From Candidatus Peregrinibacteria bacterium (GTDB lineage Bacteria > Patescibacteriota > Gracilibacteria > UBA1369 > JABINC01), in contig JABINC010000017.1 in the NCBI GenBank assembly GCA_018697675.1, positions 1 through 61,747 on the forward strand: a DNA stretch of 61,747 nt. Reading direction: 5' to 3'. The translations under genes were made by a program, and so were the position numbers. The notes beneath the pieces are model-generated. The model was not told where the DNA came from. It did not search any database and worked only from the letters and a program-made list of their open reading frames with translations. Of the stretch, positions 1-6,452 are shown piece by piece (position 1 is the first letter of the stretch; every line of letters starts with the position of its first letter).

Positions 1-42
1 AAAGATGAATTATCTGCAGATCCAGATTTACAAGAAGGCTAG
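1..42 (+). CDS. possible C-terminal end of a gene cut by the window edge
   Basis: The first frame is open from the window edge to a TAG at 40-42 and would encode KDELSADPDLQEG. Only 13 residues are visible, so no family can be named and it could be chance. If real, it would be a gene in the next integron cassette to the left, oriented opposite to the 325-1224 cassette gene. The bases just after it (43-80) contain a weak TTTCCC/GGGAAA inverted repeat without a T tract. Confidence 0.25.
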   Translation, partial: KDELSADPDLQEG

Positions 43-126
43 TTTCCCCCTTCTAAAAAAAAGGGAAATCAAATTTGTTCTTTGTTCTCAAAATTCCAAT
101 CCTTATTCAGGAGTGGGAAATGTATT

Positions 127-259
127 TCATGTAACGGCCAGTTTCTATCTGAAGTTGTGACCGAGAGTGATGATACAATACATGATCATCTAAACGAGGG
201 AAACAATTTGAGTGGAGTGAGCTGCAAGCGAACGAACCAGATAGAAACTTGTTACATGA
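127..259 (-). other. attC-like integron recombination site (imperfect hairpin)
   Basis: Two nested inverted repeats separated by unpaired spacers form one long imperfect hairpin. Read on the minus strand: R'' TCATGTAAC (259-251), spacer AA, L'' GTTTCTATCTG (248-238), an 86-nt variable central region, L' CAGATAGAAAC (151-141), spacer TGGCC, R' GTTACATGA (135-127). This is the R''/L''/loop/L'/R' architecture of integron attC sites, with AAC/GTT cores, unequal unpaired central spacers and a length within the known range. The loop can pair further (GATGAT with ATCATC, 190-168). It lies directly 3' of the 325-1224 gene, where an attC should be. The R boxes depart from the RYYYAAC/GTTRRRY consensus at one position, so this would be a divergent attC. 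Confidence 0.7.
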
Positions 260-324
260 GTCGAGCTTTAGCGAAGACCAAGCCAGAGTGCAGCGTCCCG
301 AAGGGCTGGCGCAGAGTCCACCTA

Positions 325-1224
325 CTATTTCAAGTGCTCATTGAAGAAGTATTTATCAATATTTCCACTAGATCCTACTGTATTTTGAATATAGTACAGT
401 ATGAAACCAATAGCTCTACTGACAATGAGTGCTTGAGAGCGTTCTTTATTTTTCACCATCGTTCCAAATTTGTACGTCGCCTTTTTCTCCCTTGGGTTTG
501 CAATTGCAAAATTATGTGGAGGATCATTCTGCACTATTGCATGTATAAATCCGTCTAAACTAGTAATAATATCGATTTCTGGCTTATATTTAGAAGTAAT
601 CCAAACGTGTTCAATACTTTTTGGAGATTTAGTTCCTTTAGTTAGTTTCGCAGTTGGGTTGGAACGTAAACTTTTACTATGTTCTAAACCAATTATGCCA
701 ATGATTGGATTTGCACAATATCCTCCGGTCAATCCGCCACCTAGTTCAACCCCACCAGGTAAAAGTTTCTTTTTATTATATTTATTTACCCCAACTTTTG
801 AAATAATATCATGTATATGCTCAAAAGCTCCTTTTCTTTTCTTTGTTCCAAGTAAGCTGTATTTATCAATTTTTCTTTTTATTTCAAATATTCCTACAAC
901 AGATTCTAAAGGGACTATTTCCATTCCGCTTTCTTTGTCGACGATGAATATTGAATGAGGAACTAGAGTATCAACAACAATCATATCAATTTGTGGAGAT
1001 ATATTTGGCTCTTTTGATTTACTTTCAGCGGAGACAATATATCCGTGTGTTACGTGAAACCTTTTTGGTAATATATTTTTAAATATTTCTCGTATTTCAT
1101 TTTCTACTAAACTGCCAGAAATCGATATGTTCTTTGTATACTGATGTGACAACAATGACTTCTCAAGCAAGTATTCAATATACTTTATATTTAGGTGAAA
1201 AAGGTCTTTGTATGTTTTTCCCAT
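325..1224 (-). CDS. DUF6602-like PD-(D/E)XK-fold protein, probable integron cassette gene
   Basis: This 299-aa protein resembles the DUF6602 family. The N-terminal third carries GSLVENEIREIF followed by PKRFHVTHGYIV. Then come QIDMIVVD and, about 35 residues later, GIFEIKRK, giving the D...ExK arrangement of a restriction-endonuclease-like fold (roughly residues 75-120). Family members are mostly uncharacterised and often sit with defence genes, so a nuclease or defence role is inference only. There is no signal peptide or membrane segment. The gene begins 32 bp inside a GTTACAT core site next to the integrase gene and ends just before an attC-like hairpin, as expected of an integron cassette gene read from a promoter near the integrase. 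An 11-bp inverted repeat, TCCACCTACTA (317-327) and TAGTAGGTGGA (1235-1245), brackets the coding region, and its left arm covers the stop codon. Overlapping plus-strand frames are shadows. Confidence 0.75.
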   Translation of the reverse strand: MGKTYKDLFHLNIKYIEYLLEKSLLSHQYTKNISISGSLVENEIREIFKNILPKRFHVTHGYIVSAESKSKEPNISPQIDMIVVDTLVPHSIFIVDKESGMEIVPLESVVGIFEIKRKIDKYSLLGTKKRKGAFEHIHDIISKVGVNKYNKKKLLPGGVELGGGLTGGYCANPIIGIIGLEHSKSLRSNPTAKLTKGTKSPKSIEHVWITSKYKPEIDIITSLDGFIHAIVQNDPPHNFAIANPREKKATYKFGTMVKNKERSQALIVSRAIGFILYYIQNTVGSSGNIDKYFFNEHLK

Positions 1225-1244
1225 TTTATTGATTTAGTAGGTGG

Positions 1245-1280
1245 ATTTTATGTAACTCGTTTTTAGGCGCGATATTTTAG
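1245..1280 (-). other. attI-like site between integrase and first cassette
   Basis: ATGTAAC at 1250-1256 is, on the minus strand, GTTACAT followed by AAAAT. It repeats the attC R' core (GTTACATGAAAT at 135-124) at the other end of the cassette, so both cassette ends carry the same core in direct orientation. On the integrase side lies TTTAGGCGCGATATTT (1262-1277). Related copies lie beyond the integrase gene, at 2471 and 2614. In integrons attI lies between the divergent integrase gene and the first cassette and holds one core site plus integrase-binding repeats. The position fits. The binding repeats are inferred. Confidence 0.5.
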
Positions 1281-1309
1281 AGTTTTTTTAAGTCTGTGTG
1301 GTATAGGGG

Positions 1310-1323
1310 GGATATTAATATCC
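1310..1323. promoter_or_regulatory. perfect 14-bp palindrome upstream of the integrase gene
   Basis: GGATATTAATATCC is a perfect palindrome ending 15 bp before the integrase start codon and overlapping the likely transcription start or leader. It is a plausible operator for a repressor of the integrase. It does not match the common LexA boxes (CTG-N10-CAG or GAAC-N4-GTTC), so the regulator is unknown. Confidence 0.35.
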
Positions 1324-1338
1324 TTTAATATTCTCTCT

Positions 1339-2313
1339 ATGGAGACAAATTATCATAGTTTGGGGCAAATAGAAACTTTTTTGGAAGCGACTAAAAATGA
1401 GTTGACGATTAGGCGGTATAGTTCTAAAACGGTGAAGAGTTATTTATCTTGTTTGAAACGGTATTTTTGTTTTGTTGAAGCGCAAAATCGAGGTTTTGCG
1501 GAAGTGGATGAAAGGTTGGTGAAACTTTTCTTGTTGGAGGAATTAGATGGGCAGAGTGGATCGACCCTCAACCTATATTTAAGTGCGATTAAGTTTTTTT
1601 ATCGGCAGGTTGCAAAAGTGGATTTTTTTGTGGATATGAAATTTGTGCGAACGCGTAAGAAATTGCCAGTTGTTTTATCCAGATGTGAGATTATGAGATG
1701 TTTGGAATCATTAGTGAATCGGAAACATCGACTGATGATTGCGCTTGCATATGGGGCGGGGTTGAGGGTAAGTGAGGTGGTTAACTTGAAAATTCGAGAT
1801 TTGGATTTTGAAAAAGGGCTTATTTATGTGAGAAATCCTAAAGGTGGTCGTGATAGGGTCACCTTACTCCCTCGGAATTTGTATAGAGATATTGAAGATC
1901 TTCTTTGGTCTAGACGAAGAGGTCTTGGAGTCTCAGAATGTGAGAAACAATTCTTTGGGCGGCAAGGATTGAACTCAAAATGTGAATTAGGGACGGATTT
2001 CTGTGGGCAGGTACTGGGGAATTTTTATCTTTTTTGTAGTGAGAGGAAATTTAAACCCAAAATTGGTGGGAGAATGAGCGTGCGAACAGTTCAACAAGTA
2101 TTCAAAACTGCTCTTAAAAAAGCTGGAATTATGAAAAACGCTACTTTTCATTCCCTCCGGCATAGTTTTGCTACTCATCTTCTCGAAAATGGCGTAGATT
2201 TACGTAAAATCCAAACTTTACTTGGTCATCGAGACATCAGAACCACCTTAGTTTACACGAAAATAACTGACCATGGTCTCCAGGTGGTGAAAAGCCCTTT
2301 CGATGAATTTTAA
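1339..2313 (+). CDS. IntI-like tyrosine recombinase (integron integrase family)
   Basis: This 324-aa site-specific recombinase is intact. It has an N-terminal SAM-like DNA-binding domain (about 10-95, with YSSKTVKSYLSCLKRYF) and a C-terminal catalytic domain. The catalytic residues are all visible: Arg in GAGLRVSEV, the beta-hairpin Lys in PKGGRDR, His-Arg in HSLRHSFATHLL, the second His in LLGHRDIRTT, and the Tyr in LVYTKI. Two details point to IntI rather than XerC/XerD. About 105 residues separate the Lys motif from HSLRH, against about 75 in XerD and about 110 in IntI1, so an insertion sits where IntI has its specific patch. The C-terminus ends VVKSPFDEF, like the SPLD ending of IntI proteins. 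It is divergent from the cassette gene at 325-1224, the usual integron layout. The start codon follows the palindrome at 1310-1323. A chromosomal Xer role is the alternative. Confidence 0.85.
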   Translation: METNYHSLGQIETFLEATKNELTIRRYSSKTVKSYLSCLKRYFCFVEAQNRGFAEVDERLVKLFLLEELDGQSGSTLNLYLSAIKFFYRQVAKVDFFVDMKFVRTRKKLPVVLSRCEIMRCLESLVNRKHRLMIALAYGAGLRVSEVVNLKIRDLDFEKGLIYVRNPKGGRDRVTLLPRNLYRDIEDLLWSRRRGLGVSECEKQFFGRQGLNSKCELGTDFCGQVLGNFYLFCSERKFKPKIGGRMSVRTVQQVFKTALKKAGIMKNATFHSLRHSFATHLLENGVDLRKIQTLLGHRDIRTTLVYTKITDHGLQVVKSPFDEF

Positions 2314-2408
2314 TTCTATAACCTCTTATTTTATGAAAAACCCCTCTCTGTGATGACGCAATTCGTCACTCCCTATTATATTCTCAACTTCAGTTTCAGT
2401 TTTAGCCT

Positions 2409-2436
2409 CAACTTCAACTTCAACTTCAACTTCAAC
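2409..2436. repeat. CAACTT hexamer tandem repeat
   Basis: Four perfect CAACTT units plus CAAC stand in tandem, preceded by degenerate units (TTCAGTTTCAG). This is a microsatellite in non-coding DNA with no visible function. Copy number would be expected to vary between strains. Confidence 0.85.
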
Positions 2437-2652
2437 CTTTCCAATTGCCTATATCTTTCAACTCTTCACTTTTAGACGCAATATTACGAGTCATTTCGAA
2501 GGTTATATTTAACCCCAATAGCCAACTCAATATTTTCGCTTATATATGCCATTCTTGTAACAAGTTGTATGCAGATAACCCTTGTCTTTATTTAAGCCAT
2601 CTATGGTTAAGTTTTTAGACGCAATATAATTTATATATACAATATCGTATGT

Positions 2653-2697
2653 AACTCTCTACAATTCTAGGCTCCGTAAGTTAGACTGTGGAGAGTT
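2653..2697. other. imperfect stem-loop, possible structured RNA or degenerate att site
   Basis: AACTCTCTACA (2653-2663) pairs with TGTGGAGAGTT (2687-2697) through one T-G wobble. A second short stem, TCTA/TAGA, lies inside the loop. The outer bases are AAC and GTT, and ATGTAAC overlaps the left arm, as in the attC arm at 127-259. No T tract follows on either strand, so it does not look like a terminator. Confidence 0.4.
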
Positions 2698-2826
2698 GGT
2701 TTATTCTGTTCCATCATTATTTCTTTGTAAATATTCTCTTGCCGTAAGAAGACGCTTTATATAGAATTCCCCTGCCCTTTTTGAAGGGATGATGGTGTCC
2801 CGTAAGCGGTTCGCTATCAAGAGAGT

Positions 2827-2902
2827 GCGCGAGTAGCTCAGTGGATAGAGCAGTAGCCTTCTAAGCTATTGGTCGCAGGTTCGATTCCTGCCTCGCGCGC
2901 CA
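2827..2902 (+). tRNA. tRNA-Arg (anticodon TCT)
   Basis: A complete 76-nt cloverleaf with encoded CCA. The acceptor GCGCGAG pairs with CTCGCGC; D stem GCTC/GAGC; anticodon stem GTAGC/GCTAT around loop CTTCTAA, giving anticodon TCT; T arm GCAGG-TTCGATT-CCTGC; discriminator G. There is no intron. It decodes AGA, the main Arg codon in AT-rich genomes. Confidence 0.97.
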
Positions 2903-2911
2903 TTTTTGTGT

Positions 2912-3595
2912 TTAAAAAGCGGGTATATGGTCGAGAGCCAAGAAGATAAGCATGGCAATGCAGTTGTTTACCATGTGAAATGCGATGGTTGGAATGACTG
3001 AGTAATTAGCTTTTTTGTAGAGGTAATTTAGGATTAGGGAGAGTAAAAATATTCCTGCTATGGTTTGGAATTGGAAGTGGAGAAAGGCGAATATTCCGGC
3101 TGTGATAATTGATGCTGGGACAAATGAATAGCGTTTTAAGAATGTTTGCAGTAGGAAGCCTCTGAAGAATATTTCTTCGATAATTGGTGCAATTATCACT
3201 ACTATTATGGCTCCAACTACTTTTGTGGAGGTGTTGCCCTGGAGGAAAGGCAGGGCTTCCTGTGGGTCAAACCCTGGGATGTTGAATGGGAGTATGACAG
3301 ATAGGAGTGTCATGAGAATTCCTGCGAGAAACAGAAGTCCGTATCCGAGGAAAACTAGTTTGATTGTTTGTTTTATTGGATGTGGGTGGAAATGAAAATT
3401 GAGGCTTAGGTCTTTTGCTTTTAATTGTTTTTTTATGATAAGAATTCCCAAAGGAATAGCAAATGTGAGAACTGTAATCGAGTATATTGCTGTCAGGGCA
3501 ATAGCTGTGAATTCTTCGGGGACCGCTATCCAATTAAATTCTTGAAAGGCTAGTATTGCTATGTTTAGGGCAGCGTAAACCCCGAGGATTTTCAT
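2912..3595 (-). CDS. CPBP-family intramembrane metalloprotease
   Basis: This 227-aa membrane protein is almost entirely hydrophobic, with about six to seven membrane segments. The CAAX protease / bacteriocin-processing (CPBP, ABI) motifs are in order: EEIFFRGFLL near residue 140, FAFLHFQF near 170, and HMVNNCIAML near 207. These supply the Glu and His residues thought to bind the catalytic metal in the membrane. Substrates of bacterial members are mostly unknown. Some process peptides or give bacteriocin immunity. It stands alone, and its stop lies only 9 bp from the 3' end of the convergent tRNA-Arg gene. The substrate cannot be inferred from context. Confidence 0.85.
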   Translation of the reverse strand: MKILGVYAALNIAILAFQEFNWIAVPEEFTAIALTAIYSITVLTFAIPLGILIIKKQLKAKDLSLNFHFHPHPIKQTIKLVFLGYGLLFLAGILMTLLSVILPFNIPGFDPQEALPFLQGNTSTKVVGAIIVVIIAPIIEEIFFRGFLLQTFLKRYSFVPASIITAGIFAFLHFQFQTIAGIFLLSLILNYLYKKANYSVIPTIAFHMVNNCIAMLIFLALDHIPAF

Positions 3596-3717
3596 GCCCT
3601 CATTGAATGACCATTTTGTATTTAAGAGTTTTTTTATAGGTAAGTTGGTTAATTTGGTGGTTATGTGTAGATTAGTTTTGCGATGTAACTTTATTGTAAT
3701 GTGAAGAGTCTTTCAAG

Positions 3718-3746
3718 TTGTATAGAAGCTGGCTATCTATTATAGT
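3718..3746 (+). promoter_or_regulatory. promoter for ruvB
   Basis: TTGTAT (3718-3723), a 17-bp spacer and TATAGT (3741-3746), about 27 bp before the ruvB start. The -10 matches five of six consensus bases and the -35 three of six. Confidence 0.55.
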
Positions 3747-3772
3747 GCCTATCGGAATTTAAATATTTTTAG

Positions 3773-4828
3773 ATGATTGAAGATAATCCTGCAAATGTTA
3801 GTAGTGGAGAGGCTGTGGCCGATGGAGCTGAGGCGGTGGATGATCGTTTGGTGGAGGGGAATTTTAAGACGTATGACCAATTTGAGAACAAGCTTAGACC
3901 TCAGAATTTAGTAGAATATGTTGGGCAGGCAGGAATTAAGGCGAATTTGGGTATTTCTTTGCAAGCTTCGCTAAAACGCGGGGAGCCACTTGAACATGTA
4001 CTGCTTTATGGACCGCCGGGGCTCGGCAAAACTACTCTTGCTGGAATTATCGCAAATGAAATGGGTGCTAATTTAAAAATAACTTCTGGGCCAGCGCTTG
4101 AAAAGCAAGGTGATATTGTAGCGATTTTGACCAATCTGCAAGATGGAGATGTGCTTTTTATAGATGAAATTCATCGCACCAAGGCTCCGATCGAAGAAGT
4201 TTTATACAGTGCAATGGAAGATTTTTGTGTGGATATAATCATAGGCAAAGGGCCATCTGCCAGGTCTATGCGGATTCAATTGCCTCATTTTACGCTAATT
4301 GGTGCTACTACCAAGGTTTCTATGCTTTCAAATCCTCTTCATGATAGATTTGGAAATATTTATAAGCTCCAATTTTATAGTGAAGAAGAAATTGCAACTA
4401 TTTTACTTCGCTCTGCAAAAATCTTGGGAGCTAAAATTAATGAAAAAGCTGCTGAGCGACTAGCTTGCGCATCTAGGCGTACTCCCCGTATAGCAAATCG
4501 GCTTCTTAGGAGAGTTCGGGACTACGCGGAAATCTATGATATTGCAGAAATAGACCTAAAAAGCACAGAGAAAACTCTCGATATGCTGGGAATTGATATT
4601 TTGGGACTCGACCAAAATGACCGTGAACTTCTAATTACTATAGCTCAGAAATTTCGCGGTGGCCCTGTTGGCCTAAACACTCTCTCTGCTGCAACTTCAG
4701 AAGAAGAAGGTACTATCGAAGATATGTACGAACCATTCCTACTCCAACTCGGATTCCTAGAAAGAACTTCAAAAGGTCGCAAAATCACAGATAGAGCGCT
4801 TGAACATCTTGGGATCAATTTATTTTAA
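3773..4828 (+). CDS. ruvB: Holliday junction branch migration ATPase RuvB
   Basis: RuvB forms the hexameric motor that drives Holliday junction branch migration with RuvA. Visible features: Walker A GPPGLGKTTL (about residue 80), Walker B LFIDEIHR, sensor I GATTK, the arginine-finger segment SNPLHDRFG, sensor II TPRIANRLLRR, and the C-terminal winged helix with GGPVGLNTLSAA and FLERTSKGRKIT. At 351 aa it is slightly longer than usual, from an acidic N-terminal extension of about 20 residues before FKTYDQFENKLRP. No Shine-Dalgarno sequence precedes the ATG. ruvA and ruvC are not adjacent. The lipoprotein gene follows after 47 bp, perhaps on the same transcript. Confidence 0.97.
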   Translation: MIEDNPANVSSGEAVADGAEAVDDRLVEGNFKTYDQFENKLRPQNLVEYVGQAGIKANLGISLQASLKRGEPLEHVLLYGPPGLGKTTLAGIIANEMGANLKITSGPALEKQGDIVAILTNLQDGDVLFIDEIHRTKAPIEEVLYSAMEDFCVDIIIGKGPSARSMRIQLPHFTLIGATTKVSMLSNPLHDRFGNIYKLQFYSEEEIATILLRSAKILGAKINEKAAERLACASRRTPRIANRLLRRVRDYAEIYDIAEIDLKSTEKTLDMLGIDILGLDQNDRELLITIAQKFRGGPVGLNTLSAATSEEEGTIEDMYEPFLLQLGFLERTSKGRKITDRALEHLGINLF

Positions 4829-4875
4829 GAATGTCTTGTTTGTTTTAAGAAAAATAAAAATTTAATTAAAATTCT

Positions 4876-6345
4876 ATGAAAAAAATACTAATTGCTATTT
4901 TTATACCTGTTTTTCTTTTTGTTATGACCGGATGTGGAAGTTCTGAAGTAGAAAACACTATGGAGGGCGCAAAAGTAGACTACGTCGGCACATTGAAAAG
5001 CCTCGGCGAAATCTCGGTAGAAGGCAAAGCTGATCATATTCTAGAAACAGCTGGAGAGGATGTTTATTATGTCTACAGCGAATTTCTGGATCTAGATAAA
5101 GCCAAATATCGAGATGCCCGTGTTCAAATAATTGGCGAAGTTGTATCTGTTACTGAATCTGGCAAAGAGATTATTGCTATCAAAAGTATTATCCCTATTT
5201 CAAGGGAAACTGTGGAAGAGGATTCAGTGGAAGAAACTCCTAAAAAATATCAAAACCTTGAGCTTGGGTTTCGTATAGAAAATATGATTGCCTGGAAATT
5301 CGTATCTGACGAGGGAGGTAAAATTGAATTTGAGAAAGATGGTGCAAAATTCACGCTTTCCCGTCATGAAAACGGCTCTGCGTCATCTCTGGATGAATGG
5401 CTTATATTAAATGAAAAATCAAACACCTCCCCTACTCTACTTGGGCCTGATTCATTGAAATCATACCTTGTGGAGGAAGAAGGTGTATTCACCTATTTTG
5501 TATCTAGAACAGATGAATTTATTTATGAAATTTCAGGAGAATACCCAAGTTACAATCTTAAAAATGAGCTACTGACAATAGTAAATTCTTTCCGATTTGT
5601 CCCTATGAAAGAAGTAGAAAAAATTGTTGAGGAAGAGGCTGCAGATGCTGATTATGCTCTTGCAAAAGCCTATTTTAATAAAAATTTAAATGACCTCACT
5701 CCTGATTATGGCGGCAGTAATTACATAATGAAACGATTAGAATTCAGCGTTGATAAAGAAGAGAATAGTTTTGTTTATATTGTTTATGAAGATGACAAGA
5801 GCGAATATATGGCACTTTTTGAATATGAGGTACTTCGAGGTGGGGTTGTGAATGTGGTTACGCATGGATATTTCACTCCTGGAGTTATCGTGGATTGGGA
5901 CTTAAAAGATGGCGAAGACCTAGCCAAGGGGCGGGAGAAGACAATTATCTACAATGATGAGGCTCCTGTCGTAACAGTAGAAGAAGGTTATCGTCTTTTC
6001 GAAAGTGGCCCTTTTGATTTCACCGTGCAATATCCATCAAATTGGTATGTCCAGGGGCAAGGCGGCAAATACCTCTTCAATGACGCTCCGCTTGATGGCA
6101 CGTACCTTATGTATATAGAAGTTCAAAAGAAAAAGATGTCAGATGTTATAGCTGATATTCCTTTTAGTTTTGAGAGTACCGATCTTGTTATTGCTAGAGA
6201 GAGTTTCATAGCTAGGCCTATCAAGGATAAAGACGGTCTGTACATAGTCTCTTCGCGCAATGATGGGGATGAGGCATACGTTCTCTGGGCAGAAAAAACT
6301 CACGAGTCTATCCTTATAAAGATGGCTAATAGGATTGTAGATTAA
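4876..6345 (+). CDS. secreted lipoprotein of unknown function
   Basis: This 489-aa protein begins with a lipoprotein signal: MKK, a hydrophobic core, then VMTGC with the lipid-accepting Cys at residue 20. It should be anchored on the outer face of the cytoplasmic membrane. The rest is acidic and soluble, rich in predicted beta strands. It may have two related halves: an N-terminal part, ending near residue 240, with YQNLELGFRIENMIAWKF, and a C-terminal part with FDFTVQYPSNWYVQG. Both resemble the PsbP-like or 'YPSNW' folds seen in many bacterial lipoproteins. I do not recognise a catalytic motif. It follows ruvB and precedes the SLH protein, so it belongs to the envelope genes here. Confidence 0.75.
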   Translation: MKKILIAIFIPVFLFVMTGCGSSEVENTMEGAKVDYVGTLKSLGEISVEGKADHILETAGEDVYYVYSEFLDLDKAKYRDARVQIIGEVVSVTESGKEIIAIKSIIPISRETVEEDSVEETPKKYQNLELGFRIENMIAWKFVSDEGGKIEFEKDGAKFTLSRHENGSASSLDEWLILNEKSNTSPTLLGPDSLKSYLVEEEGVFTYFVSRTDEFIYEISGEYPSYNLKNELLTIVNSFRFVPMKEVEKIVEEEAADADYALAKAYFNKNLNDLTPDYGGSNYIMKRLEFSVDKEENSFVYIVYEDDKSEYMALFEYEVLRGGVVNVVTHGYFTPGVIVDWDLKDGEDLAKGREKTIIYNDEAPVVTVEEGYRLFESGPFDFTVQYPSNWYVQGQGGKYLFNDAPLDGTYLMYIEVQKKKMSDVIADIPFSFESTDLVIARESFIARPIKDKDGLYIVSSRNDGDEAYVLWAEKTHESILIKMANRIVD

Positions 6346-6452
6346 TTTTTTTGTAACCTTTTGACAGCTTTCGCATTTTAGCTTGTGAGAACGTAAAAAA
6401 TTCAAAATTCAAATTTCAACTTATTTCAATTTTACAATTTAACCCTATAAAA

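Larger units (their letters stand above)
2314..2826. other. 513-bp gene-free region between integrase and tRNA-Arg
   Basis: I see no credible gene here. It holds a small TGACG/CGTCA hairpin (2354-2368), a CAACTT tandem repeat, two copies of TTTAGACGCAATAT (2471-2484 and 2614-2627) related to the one beside attI (1262), an odd palindrome CTTGTAACAAG (2555-2565) inside TGTAACAAGTT, which the attC arm also contains, another ATGTAAC (2649-2655), and an 11-bp stem (2653-2697). The shared motifs suggest that integrase-related sequence lies on both sides of the integrase gene. Confidence 0.5.

Noticed and set aside
82-558. Plus-strand open frame of 158 codons across the attC-like region
   Set aside because: It overlaps the well-supported minus-strand DUF6602-like gene and the hairpin; its sequence is Cys/Ser-rich without domain character.
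470-958. Long plus-strand frame inside the DUF6602-like gene
   Set aside because: It is antisense to a recognisable protein, with low-complexity hydrophobic composition typical of a shadow frame.
2409-2436. Possible CRISPR-like repeats
   Set aside because: The CAACTT units are contiguous with no spacers, and no cas genes are in the window.
1339-2902. Integrase next to tRNA-Arg as an integrative element with a tRNA attachment site
   Set aside because: No second copy of the tRNA 3' end was seen, and the features fit an integron better than a tRNA-targeting element.
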